Notes: generated from the sequence alone by a model not told the origin. Counted from the first letter of the stretch, positions 31,749 through 41,507 are shown. The stretch is DNA of 64,000 nucleotides from AV40 sp038230255 (GCA_038230255.1 JBBRNP010000005.1:186001-250000); one strand, 5' to 3'. Made by a program: numbers and translations.

Positions 31749-32624
31749 TTAGAGCAAATAGAAAAGCGGGAAGACAAAAATCCAGACAAGATCGACAAAG
31801 TGCCAGAAGAGTCCGCAGACCTCGACCCGATTGGCCAGGTGTTCGGGATTGCGTTGGTAAAGCCGTTTGCTGACGGGCAGCCACATGTAAATGAAAACGA
31901 GCACGCCACCGAGCACATGCGCTCCGTGTAAACCGGTAATGGTGAAGTAACTCGCGAAATAGGCACTGTGCCAGGGTCCGAACGAATCGATTCTCTCAAC
32001 GTCTTCCTTCTCAATCGTCGCGAGGTGATCGGTCGGCGGAACATAAAGAAAGTGAGGACGATCGTTCGCTGGACTGTTGGGATCCACGTAAACCGGATCG
32101 AGTCCGATTTCGTATTCTTTGATATTCGCGTCCGTGCGCGCTTCCGGATTGTGGAGGTGACCACTGATCTCGATTCGCGGCTCCAGTCCTTTTTCCGTCC
32201 GGCGGTTGTTCCCGAAGTACTGCTCGTACTTTTCGAGCGCAGCCGGTTTGATGAAAATGCCGTAGTGCTCAAACTTCTGCGGCCATTCGTAATAAAGCTT
32301 AACGAACAGGAAGATGACGCCGCACAGAATGGTGGCGAGCATGTACCACCAATAGGCGCGGTAACGACGCATCTTGAGCGCGGCCCAGGCCAGAACAACC
32401 GTGACCGATGACAGGATCAGGATCGCCGTGTTCATCGTCCCGACTGGAACGTTGAGCAGACCGTGCGGCCATTCGCCCGGTCGCGCGTCGAGCCGCAAGA
32501 AAATGTAGGCCGAGAACAGCCCGCCAAAGAGCATCACTTCGGACGCGAGAAACAGCCAGATGCCGATCTTCGCGTTCCACAGACCGGTGTCCGGCCGAGT
32601 GGATATGGTGTACGGGATTTCCAT
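31749..32624 (-). CDS. coxC: Cytochrome c oxidase subunit III
   Basis: A 291-residue protein with the family's start KIGIWLFLASEVMLFGGLFSAY and end LHGAHVLGGVLVF...EVCGLFWHFVDLVWIFVFPLFYLL. Between helix 4 and helix 5 lies a soluble insert of about 90 residues (KPAALEKYEQYFGNNRRTEK to VERIDSFGPWH) that most subunit III proteins lack. It starts 3 nt after coxA. Confidence 0.94.
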   Translation of the reverse strand: MEIPYTISTRPDTGLWNAKIGIWLFLASEVMLFGGLFSAYIFLRLDARPGEWPHGLLNVPVGTMNTAILILSSVTVVLAWAALKMRRYRAYWWYMLATILCGVIFLFVKLYYEWPQKFEHYGIFIKPAALEKYEQYFGNNRRTEKGLEPRIEISGHLHNPEARTDANIKEYEIGLDPVYVDPNSPANDRPHFLYVPPTDHLATIEKEDVERIDSFGPWHSAYFASYFTITGLHGAHVLGGVLVFIYMWLPVSKRLYQRNPEHLANRVEVCGLFWHFVDLVWIFVFPLFYLL

Positions 32625-32627
32625 TCG

Positions 32628-34505
32628 TTAATGCACCAGGACCGGCTCGGCCGCTCGCCGAGATCGCTCAGAGGGTTCGACCGGTTCGTTCTGCATGGTG
32701 AAATCTTTTTCGCGCCCGGGCAGGCTGTATTCGTACGGGCCGCGATAAGCAACCGGCGTGATTACGAAGTTGCCATGCGGTGGCGGTGAAGGCGCGGTCC
32801 ACTCCAGCGTGGTCGCTTCCCACGGATTGTCGTTCACTTTTTTACCGTGCTTGATGCTCCAGAAGAAATTGAAGATGAATGGAATTTGCGCGAGGCCCAT
32901 GATCCACGCCGCCCATGAAATCGGCGTGTTCCATTGAAAACCGGTCAGGCCCCAAATGTGTTCGCCGGACAAGGTCCAACCCTGTCCGCCATCGTACCAG
33001 CGACGATGCATGCCGAGCATGCCCTGCAAAAACATCGGCAGGAAAATTACGTTCATGCAAATGAGCGACGGCCAGAAATGCACTTTGCCCCAGAACTCGT
33101 TCATCATCCGCCCGGTCGCCTTTGGGTACCAATAATAAACGCCGGCGAACAATCCGAAGATCGTCCCCGGAGCGACGATGTAATGGAAATGCGCAATGAT
33201 GTAATAGGTGTCGTGCAGGTAGAGATCGGCCGAATTAAACGCCAGCGGTATACCGGTCAGTCCGCCAATGCCGAACATGGGCAGAAACGCGGTGGCCCAT
33301 AACATCGGGACCGTGAACCGGATTGATCCGCCCCAGAGCGAAATGAAAAACGCGCTCAGGATGATGACCGACGGGATCGAAATCAGGAGCGTGGTCGTTT
33401 GGAAAAACGCGCTCACGGTTGAGCCCATCCCGGTCAGCCACATGTGATGCGCCCACACCACGAACGACAGAAAGCCGATCACGAGCACGGAGAAGACGAG
33501 CGATTTGTAACCCCAGAGCGGCTTGCGCGAATTGTTGGCGAGAATTTCGGCGACGATCCCGAACGCGGGTAAAATTAACACATAAACTTCCGGGTGACCG
33601 AGGAACCAGAACAAGTGTTGCCACAAAAGTGGACTGCCACCGCCGCTGATGTGGAGCGGCGCGCCGTTCACGATCATTCCAGCGGGCAGGAAAAAGCTCG
33701 TCGCCGCGGTTCGGTCCATTAGTTGCATGACGATGGCCGCCTCCAGCGGAGGAAACGCGAGCAACAACAAGAATGCGGTGACAAATTGCGACCAGACGAA
33801 AAACGGGAGACGCATCCAGGTCAGGCCTTTGGCGCGCAGTTGAATGATGGTGGTGATGAAATTGACCGCGCCGAGCAACGACGACGTAATTAGAAAGATA
33901 AATCCGACCAGCCACAGGGTTTGGCCGTTTAGAAATGGATGGAACCCCGGGCCCTTGTCAGAGATATCGGACAAAGGCGTATAGGAAGTCCAGCCGCCCT
34001 TGGCCGCGCCGCCGGGAACAAAAAAACTGGTCAACATGATGACTCCGCCCACGGCGAACGCCCAGAAACTGGCGGCGTTTACTTTCGGGAAGGTCATGTC
34101 CGGGGCCCCGATTTGGAGAGGCACGACAAAGTTCCCAAACGCAGCGAACGCGACCGGCACGACGCCGAGGAAGATCATGATGGTGCCGTGCATGGCGCCC
34201 AATGAGTTGTAAAACTCGGGCGTCATCTTGCCGTCGGGCATGGTGTTGGCCCCGAAGAAATACGGCAGCCACTTCCCAATTACCGGCAGCGCCTGGCCGG
34301 GATAGGCCAGCTGCCAGCGCATGATCATCATCAAGGAAAAACCGAAGAAGAGAAAAATGAGCCCGCACAGCCCGTACTGGATCCCGATCATCTTGTGGTC
34401 GGTCGAGAAAATGTATGTTCGCCACCAACCGAGTTGGTGATGTTCGTGCTCCCCGGAGTGAGCGTGCGGATCGTGATGGGTTTCGAAAGAAGTGGAAGCG
34501 TCCAT
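32628..34505 (-). CDS. coxA: Cytochrome c oxidase subunit I (A-type heme-copper oxidase)
   Basis: A 625-residue catalytic subunit with twelve or more transmembrane helices. FWFLGHPEVYVLILP gives the CuB His-Tyr pair and the Glu of an A1-type D-channel. HGTIMIFLG and the paired His in FHYIVAPGTIFG are the remaining heme and CuB ligand regions. The N-terminus has a His-rich stretch (HHDPHAHSGEHEHH) before the first helix. ATG at 34505 is chosen because the upstream extension lacks similarity. It is the first gene of the cox operon. Confidence 0.96.
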   Translation of the reverse strand: MDASTSFETHHDPHAHSGEHEHHQLGWWRTYIFSTDHKMIGIQYGLCGLIFLFFGFSLMMIMRWQLAYPGQALPVIGKWLPYFFGANTMPDGKMTPEFYNSLGAMHGTIMIFLGVVPVAFAAFGNFVVPLQIGAPDMTFPKVNAASFWAFAVGGVIMLTSFFVPGGAAKGGWTSYTPLSDISDKGPGFHPFLNGQTLWLVGFIFLITSSLLGAVNFITTIIQLRAKGLTWMRLPFFVWSQFVTAFLLLLAFPPLEAAIVMQLMDRTAATSFFLPAGMIVNGAPLHISGGGSPLLWQHLFWFLGHPEVYVLILPAFGIVAEILANNSRKPLWGYKSLVFSVLVIGFLSFVVWAHHMWLTGMGSTVSAFFQTTTLLISIPSVIILSAFFISLWGGSIRFTVPMLWATAFLPMFGIGGLTGIPLAFNSADLYLHDTYYIIAHFHYIVAPGTIFGLFAGVYYWYPKATGRMMNEFWGKVHFWPSLICMNVIFLPMFLQGMLGMHRRWYDGGQGWTLSGEHIWGLTGFQWNTPISWAAWIMGLAQIPFIFNFFWSIKHGKKVNDNPWEATTLEWTAPSPPPHGNFVITPVAYRGPYEYSLPGREKDFTMQNEPVEPSERSRRAAEPVLVH

Positions 34506-34639
34506 TCGAGAAAAAGTTACCCTCTCAATATTGAAAGAGAAAGCCTCATTGCAAAGTCCGATTTTATCGATTGCTTGCCGCGCCGTAGGTCCGAGCCGGA
34601 CTGGCATTCGGCGTAGGCAGGTCGACCTTTGGTTGGTCG

Positions 34640-35443
34640 TCAGGCACCGGGGTCGGGACTCTTCTCCTCCAAATACCCGAATCTCCGCAGCGAAGCCGCC
34701 GCCGCCGCTTCCAGCTTGGAGACAATTTCGCGCGGAGAGGTTTGCCAGCGGCCGAGACTTTCCGGGGGCGTTATTTCCGCCCGGGCGATCGGTTCGGGAT
34801 CAATCGTCGATTCCAGAAAGTTCAGGATCCGGACCGTCGTCTCCAACGGCTTGGCGCAGAGATCTTCGAAGCGCACCCGAAGATAATTCTCGCGAAGGCT
34901 GCTCTCGCCATAATCGGCCGCGTAAGAATTGACCTTTTCCCACATCAACACCGAGCGCTCCGGCACCGACCGAAACAGGCGCTCGCCCCAGCTGAGCACG
35001 GCGGGCCCGTGTTTGCGGATCTGATTTTGATTTCGGGAAAGCGCCATATCGCGGCCGTCGCGCAACACGTGAATGAATTTCAATTGCGGGAATTGAGCCT
35101 GCAGGAATGGGAGCAAATAAATACTTCGCGGCGCCTTCCAACCCCAGCGGATTTCGCGGCGCTCCGCTTGTGGAATGTGACGCGCGAGAGCAGCGTGAAA
35201 ATCCTCTTTCATCCGCGCCGCTTGCCAGGGCGTCACTTTTTCTCGTCGGCGCTGCGCTGAAACGAAGGGATTAATCCAGCGGTCATGAAACGAATAAAAC
35301 TCCAGCGCGTCTCCGGCCGAATTCAGCCTCGCGCCGAGGTTATAGCCTGCGAGTTGGGCGATTCGCGCGATGACACGCGTTCCGGAGCCGCCGGTCGCGC
35401 CGATCACCAATGGAACGGATTTGGCCACGCCGACACTTGCCAC
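34640..35443 (-). CDS. Sulfotransferase-family protein
   Basis: A ~267-residue cytosolic protein with a 5'-phosphosulfate loop GATGGSGTRVIARIAQLAG near the N-terminus and FIHVLRDGRDMALSRNQ, the 3'-phosphate-binding motif of PAPS-dependent sulfotransferases. I use GTG 35443 as start; GTG 35428 also gives a full domain. Upstream frame overlaps the divergent sugar-transferase gene and is a shadow. The acceptor is unknown. Confidence 0.78.
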   Translation of the reverse strand: MASVGVAKSVPLVIGATGGSGTRVIARIAQLAGYNLGARLNSAGDALEFYSFHDRWINPFVSAQRRREKVTPWQAARMKEDFHAALARHIPQAERREIRWGWKAPRSIYLLPFLQAQFPQLKFIHVLRDGRDMALSRNQNQIRKHGPAVLSWGERLFRSVPERSVLMWEKVNSYAADYGESSLRENYLRVRFEDLCAKPLETTVRILNFLESTIDPEPIARAEITPPESLGRWQTSPREIVSKLEAAAAASLRRFGYLEEKSPDPGA

Positions 35444-35494
35444 GGCGAAGGCTGGTGAGCAATATCCCAGCGCTGCCGCAATTTCAGCACGTCG

Positions 35495-36232
35495 ATGAAG
35501 AGCAACCGCGCAATTGTCTTTCCCGCCTGGGGCGCGGAATGGATCGATCGCGTCCGGAGTTGCATCCGCGAAAGCCAGCTCCCGGCGTATCCGATATTCT
35601 TGATGACCGACGCGGCGACGGACGTGAGCGCTTTGCCCGCCGGGATTGAAGTCGTCCGGCGCGATTGCCAGCTTTCGGGAAAGGCGAAAAAGACCGAATT
35701 TTTTATTGGTTTGCCCGAACAGATCGAGACCGCGCTGTTGATCGATGCCGACACGCGCGTAATCGGCGACATATCGCTGGGGTTTGAAAGGGCGGAACAA
35801 CACGGCATGGCCATCGTCCCCGCGCCGCATTATTCGCTGGCCGATTTTCGCGATTTTCGGCAGGTGATGGTAAACGAGGGAGTCACGCCCCTTGGCCAAA
35901 TCATTTACAACTCGGGAGTGATATTTTGCCAGCCGCACCGGCCGGATGTGCGCGCGGTGTTCGATCTCGCGCTAGCGTTGGCGCAGAAGTATCGCGATAG
36001 AGAATGGAGCGATCAGACTTATCTTTCACTCGCGATGGAGCTGAAAGGTTTTAATCCATACACCCTTTCGCCCAGCTTCAATTATCGCGCTTTCGGCGAA
36101 TTGATCAGCGGCTCGATCCGGATCTGGCATTCGTATGAACCCCTGCCCCCCAATGCTGCGTCTCTTGAAAGGGGTTACCTCCACCGATACGAGAAAGGGA
36201 AACTCGTGAAGGCAGTGAAAGTTCCGCTGTGA
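35495..36232 (+). CDS. Putative nucleotide-sugar transferase-fold protein
   Basis: A 245-residue protein with a GT-A like fold: KSNRAIVFPAWGAEWI, TEFFIGLPEQIETALLIDADTRVIGDI (a DAD metal motif), and NSGVIFCQP. This resembles family GT8-like or capsular enzymes but is not close enough for a named class. The next gene starts at the base that ends its stop codon, so the two are coupled. Two sulfotransferases and a sulfatase around it hint at a sulfated glycan. Confidence 0.65.
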   Translation: MKSNRAIVFPAWGAEWIDRVRSCIRESQLPAYPIFLMTDAATDVSALPAGIEVVRRDCQLSGKAKKTEFFIGLPEQIETALLIDADTRVIGDISLGFERAEQHGMAIVPAPHYSLADFRDFRQVMVNEGVTPLGQIIYNSGVIFCQPHRPDVRAVFDLALALAQKYRDREWSDQTYLSLAMELKGFNPYTLSPSFNYRAFGELISGSIRIWHSYEPLPPNAASLERGYLHRYEKGKLVKAVKVPL

Positions 36233-37284
36233 TGGCAGCGAACAGTCCGCGCATTGTTGTTCACATCGGCGCTCCCAAAACCGCGTCGACGTATCTGCAA
36301 CGTCGGCTACGGGCCGATCCAGATCATCTGCGGAAACAGGGCATCTACGTTCCCGTTCTTCCCCTCGTCGCCGATATGGCGGGCAACGCGAAACTTTTGG
36401 CGACAGCATTGAGTCGCCGGCCGTCACTGACTTTTCAGCGCGCCTTTCCCAAAATCGACGTGAAAGGGCTCGATCCGGCCCGGCTGGTTGCTGAACTTCT
36501 CCAAGACTGGCGAGCCGACTCCGAATCGGTCGTGCTTTCGGCGGAGAATTTTCGACCAAATCACGCGCCGCGACTGCGCGAGTTGCTTCCGAAAACTGCG
36601 CCCTGCGTCGTTGTGCTCTTTGTGCGACGACAAGACCGTTGGATCGACTCCTACTTCAACCAAATGGTGAAGACGAACGAGATCAGCGAAGACATCAGCA
36701 CGTTCGTCGCGCGACTTTGCGACACGGACGGCGAACGTCTCTGCCGCCCCGATTGGTTCGCTCATTACGAGGCGTGGCGCGACGCCTTTGGAGATTGCAA
36801 AGTCGTCTTTTACGACGAAGTCGCGTCCGACGTCTTCGGCGCTTTCATCGCTGCTGCAGGGCTTGAACCCGTGCCCGATTTGATCGACATCGACCGCGCG
36901 CAGGTGTCGCTCAATGTTTACGAGCTGGCCTATCTGCTCGATTTGAAAACACCGGATTATCCAGAATTTCTTCTTCGCCGGGCGGCGAGCGAAAAAGCTT
37001 CGCGCCGTCTCGGCCTTAGCGAAACTCGAAGTCTTCTCAGCAATCCCGACCTCGAGCGATTGCGCGACCGCTTCGAAGCACCGAATCATCGCCTGCTCAT
37101 TGCGTTAAGGCGAAATAAGGATTCAACGCTGGTTCGATTAGACACAGCTTCAGATACAGACTCTTACTGCGACCTAAGAGAACTTTACGCTTCCGAGTCG
37201 TACGCACGTTATCGCGAATTGGCCGACGCTATTTACACTCGGCGCAATCGCCGCCACCGTTTCAGGTCGTTTTTCACACGCTAA
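36232..37284 (+). CDS. Sulfotransferase-like protein
   Basis: A 350-residue protein with N-terminal VVHIGAPKTASTYLQRRLRAD, the phosphosulfate-binding loop of PAPS-dependent sulfotransferases of the heparan or stf0-like type, and VVVLFVRRQDRWIDSYFNQMV as the 3'-phosphate motif. It is coupled with the gene upstream (ATGA-type junction; GTG 36229 is an alternative start) and ends 7 bp before the sulfatase. Confidence 0.75.
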   Translation: MAANSPRIVVHIGAPKTASTYLQRRLRADPDHLRKQGIYVPVLPLVADMAGNAKLLATALSRRPSLTFQRAFPKIDVKGLDPARLVAELLQDWRADSESVVLSAENFRPNHAPRLRELLPKTAPCVVVLFVRRQDRWIDSYFNQMVKTNEISEDISTFVARLCDTDGERLCRPDWFAHYEAWRDAFGDCKVVFYDEVASDVFGAFIAAAGLEPVPDLIDIDRAQVSLNVYELAYLLDLKTPDYPEFLLRRAASEKASRRLGLSETRSLLSNPDLERLRDRFEAPNHRLLIALRRNKDSTLVRLDTASDTDSYCDLRELYASESYARYRELADAIYTRRNRRHRFRSFFTR

Positions 37285-37291
37285 TTATTCC

Positions 37292-38662
37292 GTGAAGCCC
37301 AACATTTTGTTCATCATGTGCGACCAGCTTCGCGCCGATGCGCTTGGCTGCACCGGAAGCTGGGTCAAAACTCCCAACATCGATCGGATCGCGCGCGAGG
37401 GCGTTCGATTTTCAAATTGCGTGACCAATTCGCCGGTCTGCATCCCAGCGCGGCTCTCGCTCGCAACCGGACGTTATCCACATAACACCGGCGTCTGGGA
37501 CAATTGCCCGTTCGACTTGCCGGAAGGAACACCGACCTGGATGGGCGCGATCCGCGATGCAGGTTATCGAACAAGTTTGTTTGGAAAAGCGGCTCTGCAT
37601 CGGCAGGGGCCGGACCTGCGCAAGTTCGAACACCTTCTGAAATCATACGGCTTGGACGATGTCGATGAAATCAGAGGGCCCCGTGCCAGCGTCGACACGA
37701 TTTGCCACATGACGGCGCGCTGGGAGTCGCTAGGCCTGCTCGACGCTTTTCGGAAGGATATTAAGGAACGCACTGGAAAAAATAAAACGCTCGTTCGACC
37801 ATCGCCGCTTCCGTTGGCGGAGTATTACGATGTTTATGTCGGCCAGCAGGCAAAGAATTACCTTCACAATTACAAACGCTCCGAGCCGTGGTTTTGCTGG
37901 GTCAGCTTCGCCGGACCACATGAGCCGTGGGACACGCCGGAGCCTTATGCCAACATGTATCGCGCGGACGACATGCCGGCGCCGCTTAAGCGGCCGCGCA
38001 TTCGAGATCGCGGTCCGAAAGGAGAACTGGATCAAAAGTTCGCCGAATCGTCAGGCAAGATCGACCATGCGCGAGAGCTGCGGGCCAATTACGCGGGAAA
38101 AGTCACCCTGATCGACGATCAGGTCGGAGAAATCCTCAAGGAGATTGAAACCCGGGGAGAATTAGACCGGACGGTGATCTTGTTTACTTCCGATCACGGT
38201 GAAATGAATGGCGACTACGATCTGATTCATAAATCCAATTTCCTAAATCCAGCGGTGCGCATTCCGCTGATCGTTAGTGCGCCGGAAATAAAGAAATCAT
38301 CTCTCGCCGGAAAAATAATCGATACTCCGCTCGAATTGTTTGATGCCGGCCCAACGTTGACCGACTTCGCCGGAGGCAAACTCAATTATCCCCACTTTGC
38401 GCGTTCGTTGGCTCCGGTCTTTCAAGATCCAAACGTGGCGCACCGGCAGTTCGCCATTTCAGAGTTCGCGCTCGAAATGATGTATCTCGATCGCGACTGG
38501 AAACTGATGCTGAACCGCGAAAGTGAGCCGTATCGATTGTTTGATGTCAAAAAAGATCCTCAGGAAATGGAAGATCTGATTGGCCGGAAAGAATCCGAAG
38601 GTTTAATCGCGGAACTCAAAGACAAGCTTCTCGACCGACGAAAACAAACTGAGACGGTCTAA
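37292..38662 (+). CDS. Sulfatase (formylglycine type)
   Basis: A 456-residue alkaline-phosphatase-superfamily enzyme. NILFIMCDQLRADALGCTG holds the first metal ligands, and NSPVCIPARLSLATGRYPH is the CxPxR signature whose Cys is converted to formylglycine by an activating enzyme. FTSDHGEMNGDYDLIHKS holds the second metal site. No signal peptide is seen, so it may be cytoplasmic. GTG 37292 is the start. It follows the sulfotransferase by 7 bp, a pair that suggests sulfate turnover on one substrate. Confidence 0.92.
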   Translation: MKPNILFIMCDQLRADALGCTGSWVKTPNIDRIAREGVRFSNCVTNSPVCIPARLSLATGRYPHNTGVWDNCPFDLPEGTPTWMGAIRDAGYRTSLFGKAALHRQGPDLRKFEHLLKSYGLDDVDEIRGPRASVDTICHMTARWESLGLLDAFRKDIKERTGKNKTLVRPSPLPLAEYYDVYVGQQAKNYLHNYKRSEPWFCWVSFAGPHEPWDTPEPYANMYRADDMPAPLKRPRIRDRGPKGELDQKFAESSGKIDHARELRANYAGKVTLIDDQVGEILKEIETRGELDRTVILFTSDHGEMNGDYDLIHKSNFLNPAVRIPLIVSAPEIKKSSLAGKIIDTPLELFDAGPTLTDFAGGKLNYPHFARSLAPVFQDPNVAHRQFAISEFALEMMYLDRDWKLMLNRESEPYRLFDVKKDPQEMEDLIGRKESEGLIAELKDKLLDRRKQTETV

Positions 38663-38671
38663 TCGAATGCG

Positions 38672-39364
38672 CTACGCGCCACGCCCGCTCCACCATTTGG
38701 ACAACTGCGATTCCGGAATTTCCGGAATGGCGCTTCCCGCCTTGTCGTAATGTGAGGTGTCGTTGAATAAAGTCAGCCGCGCGCGAGTGGCATCGCGAAA
38801 ATCGACAATGTTCAGGGCGGCCGGTTTTTGATCGAGATTGTCGCGATAACGTCGCGGATCGAATCCGAGGAGCGAGCTCAGTAACAACCGAATCGTCGCT
38901 TTGTGCGACACCACCAGAATATTCTCGCCCGGGTGACTTCGAACCAGCTCGATTAACGCCGGCAGCGCGCGAGCGGTCACCGCCAATCCGCTTTCACCGC
39001 CCATTGGCGCGAACGTGTACGGATCCTTTTCCCATTCCGCCGCTTCCTCGGGAAATTTTTCCTCCACTTCGCGCCGCGTCATCTGTTCCCAGCGTCCGTG
39101 GTTAATTTCACGAAACCCGTCCCGCGTCTGGACTTCGAGTTTGTGCGGCACCGCCAAAATGCTGGCCGTTTCAACCGTGCGACCCAACGGCGAAGCGTAG
39201 ACAGCCGTGATTTTTTCGTGACTCAAACGATCGGCCAGCCGGCGCGTTTGTTCGCGGCCTTCATCGGAAAGCGCCACGTCTGTCGCGCCGGCAAAGCGAT
39301 CTTCAGCGCTCAATACCGTCGCGCCGTGTCGCACCATGAAGACTCGCGTAACCGCCGACTTCAT
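38672..39364 (-). CDS. Histidine phosphatase (phosphoglycerate mutase family)
   Basis: A 230-residue cytosolic enzyme with VFMVRHGATVLSAEDRFAG (RHG catalytic His), Arg in YASPLGRTVETA, and ILVVSHKATIRLLLSSLLG as the second catalytic His. A substrate cannot be assigned; alpha-ribazole phosphatase or broad sugar-phosphatase activity are both possible. It is convergent with the sulfatase, 9 bp apart, with no terminator. Confidence 0.9.
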   Translation of the reverse strand: MKSAVTRVFMVRHGATVLSAEDRFAGATDVALSDEGREQTRRLADRLSHEKITAVYASPLGRTVETASILAVPHKLEVQTRDGFREINHGRWEQMTRREVEEKFPEEAAEWEKDPYTFAPMGGESGLAVTARALPALIELVRSHPGENILVVSHKATIRLLLSSLLGFDPRRYRDNLDQKPAALNIVDFRDATRARLTLFNDTSHYDKAGSAIPEIPESQLSKWWSGRGA

Positions 39365-39449
39365 AATCGTTGCTCGTCATCGCGCAAATTCCGCGAAAAG
39401 GCAATCCTGCCGGTTAGATGGGATCCTTCTAAAACCGACCAAATCGATT

Positions 39450-40331
39450 CTAGCGCTCGATTTCGGGCAGCGTGGGGGTGAAGGCGAAAAAGAAAATCGG
39501 CAGCAGGGCCGCAGCCACCGCAGAAGTGATCGTCGAAATGTTCATGAGCCAAACCAGCGCAACATTACTCGGATGGTAGGCGAAGCCTAAGATTGCGAGT
39601 GGTAGCAGAACGGCGACTGCGACACTCTCGCAGACAATGAATCGACGCATTTTCGCTTTGCGGCGCCGCCTGGACAAAGCGGTCTCGCCGGTTTGCGCGA
39701 ACGTCTCAAAAAAGTCCGATTGCGGATTGGAAGTTTCGTCCGGGCGCTCAATTTCAGGCGCGGGCCGCGCCTGAACCGGTGTTGCCCGCCTCACCGGCGC
39801 AACGGGTTCCGCGGGCGACGCCAGAATATTGTCCTGAACCGTCTCGGCTGGAGGTGGTGGCATCATCCGCGGCGGACGCGCGACTCTGGGCGGCCTCATT
39901 GGAATCACGTTTCGGGCAGGCGCCGTGGGCGAGGCGTGCGGGGTTTGTTCCCCGCCAATGTTCCCGTTTGGAGCAGGATCCATTGCCGGTGCGCGCATGT
40001 TCCAGCGGACTTTGGGTTTTAAAGTTGGCGGAAGCGGCATTTTCCTGACTGGCGGTTCTGGGACGCGAGGCGGCGGCGCGCTCGCCCGACGGAGCACTGG
40101 ATTGGGCGGCGGAGCCGGCGTTTTGCTGCGAACCGGCTCTGGATTTTCCCGGCGAACCACTGGTGCCGGTCGCGCTTGCGGACTAGGCAGCGGCACAATG
40201 GCGGGTCTCTTTCGCGGCCTCTCGACGACCGGCGCGGGCTCAGCCTGTTCGTTCTTCGGTTTGCGCGAAGGAACGACCGTCCGCGTGAAATGGTCGGGAA
40301 AACTGTACGATTCGCTCGGGATGAGAGACAT
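39450..40331 (-). CDS. Proline-rich protein with C-terminal membrane helices
   Basis: A 293-residue protein, start at ATG 40331. Residues ~20-200 are Pro/Arg/Ala-rich and likely disordered (RPAPVVRREN, PPPRVPEPPVR). The final third has two transmembrane helices (FIVCESVAVAVLLPLAILGF and ALVWLMNISTITSAVAAALL) followed by a short end. No family recognised. It is divergent from dinB. Confidence 0.55.
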   Translation of the reverse strand: MSLIPSESYSFPDHFTRTVVPSRKPKNEQAEPAPVVERPRKRPAIVPLPSPQARPAPVVRRENPEPVRSKTPAPPPNPVLRRASAPPPRVPEPPVRKMPLPPTLKPKVRWNMRAPAMDPAPNGNIGGEQTPHASPTAPARNVIPMRPPRVARPPRMMPPPPAETVQDNILASPAEPVAPVRRATPVQARPAPEIERPDETSNPQSDFFETFAQTGETALSRRRRKAKMRRFIVCESVAVAVLLPLAILGFAYHPSNVALVWLMNISTITSAVAAALLPIFFFAFTPTLPEIER

Positions 40332-40419
40332 GGCCTGCAGGTGGGAGCCAAATGTTGTAGCGATTCCAGTTTTTTTCGTCAACCTAAACGTGCGCCGACG
40401 AACATGAGATTGCCATGTT

Positions 40420-41496
40420 TTGAAGCTACATTGGCGAGTGACAGGCAATGCCTTACCGCGCGCAATCATTCATCTCGATATGGACTGCTTCTACGCGGCG
40501 ATCGAGGTGCGGGACCGGCCGGCTTTGCGGGGGAAACCGGTCGGGGTCGGGGGTGCGCGAGAACGCCGCGGCGTCCTGACCACGTGCAATTACGAGGCGC
40601 GCGCGTTTGGCATTCATTCGGCAATGCCGACCTTCATGGCGCTGCAGCGTTGTCCGAACCTGATCGTCCTGCCGACACGATTCGATGTTTACCGGCGTGA
40701 AGCTGCCGTCGTCCGGGAGATTTTGTACCGTTTCAGTCCACTGGTGGAGCCGCTTTCGCTCGATGAAGCTTATCTCGACGTGACCGCGCACCCCGGCGCG
40801 CCCGGCCCGCTCGCGCAAGTGATTCGCGATTTAATCTTTCAAAAGACGAAACTGACTTCGTCCGCCGGCATCGGACCAAACAAGTTGATCGCAAAAATCG
40901 CCAGCGCGATGCGAAAGCCGAACGGGCAACTGGAAGTCACCGCCGCCGAGGTGCCGGCATTCATGCAAGGTTTACCGGTGCGCGAAATCTGGGGGATCGG
41001 CGAAAAAACCGAGCGGAGATTGCAGGAGCTCGGAGTCAAAACGTGCGGAGACCTTCAGCGTTTCACCCGCCCCGAATTAGTCGATCTTTTCGGAAAGTTC
41101 GGCGGCGAACTCTTCGATCTTTGTCGCGGGATTGACGATCGACCAGTCGAACCTGACCGGCCGCGGAAATCGCTTAGCACCGAAGAAACTTTCCCGAGCG
41201 ATCTCGAGACGCTGGAACAATGCGAGGAACGTCTCGCCGAACTTTTTGAAGAGCTCATGGCTGAGCTGGCCCAAAAAGAGACTGACCGCCGCATCACCAA
41301 AATATTCGTGAAGCTGAAATTTGCCGATTTCACCCGAACCACGGCCGAACGCGCCGGTTTGGAGCCATCGCTTCCCGCGTTCCGCACTTTGTTGACGGAA
41401 GCTTTTGCGCGCACCGGCAAAAAGGTGCGCTTAATCGGAGTTGGTGTGCGTTTCGCTGAAAGTTCTCCAGCCGAAATGCAGCTGGCGTTATTATAG
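40420..41496 (+). CDS. dinB: DNA polymerase IV (Y-family)
   Basis: A ~358-residue translesion polymerase. HLDMDCFYAAIEV carries the first catalytic Asp and SLDEAYLDVT the Asp-Glu pair; GIGPNKLIAKIAS and IWGIGEKTERRLQELGV are thumb helix-hairpin-helix features. The end QLALL fits the clamp-binding tail. TTG 40420 gives the longest frame; GTG 40438 is an equally good start. No LexA box was recognised upstream. Confidence 0.93.
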   Translation: MKLHWRVTGNALPRAIIHLDMDCFYAAIEVRDRPALRGKPVGVGGARERRGVLTTCNYEARAFGIHSAMPTFMALQRCPNLIVLPTRFDVYRREAAVVREILYRFSPLVEPLSLDEAYLDVTAHPGAPGPLAQVIRDLIFQKTKLTSSAGIGPNKLIAKIASAMRKPNGQLEVTAAEVPAFMQGLPVREIWGIGEKTERRLQELGVKTCGDLQRFTRPELVDLFGKFGGELFDLCRGIDDRPVEPDRPRKSLSTEETFPSDLETLEQCEERLAELFEELMAELAQKETDRRITKIFVKLKFADFTRTTAERAGLEPSLPAFRTLLTEAFARTGKKVRLIGVGVRFAESSPAEMQLALL

Positions 41497-41507
41497 GCGA
41501 GTGCGCC

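Noticed and set aside
33235..33915. 226-codon minus-strand frame in coxA
   Set aside because: It is a shadow in another frame of coxA, whose heme-copper motifs are unambiguous.
34610..34640. AGGTCGACCT palindrome as an operator
   Set aside because: It is a 10-bp palindrome without a second copy or position relative to a promoter, so chance is sufficient.
35444..35938. N-terminal extension of the 34640 sulfotransferase
   Set aside because: The extension is antisense to the start of the sugar-transferase-like gene and the recognisable domain begins just after the GTG at 35443.
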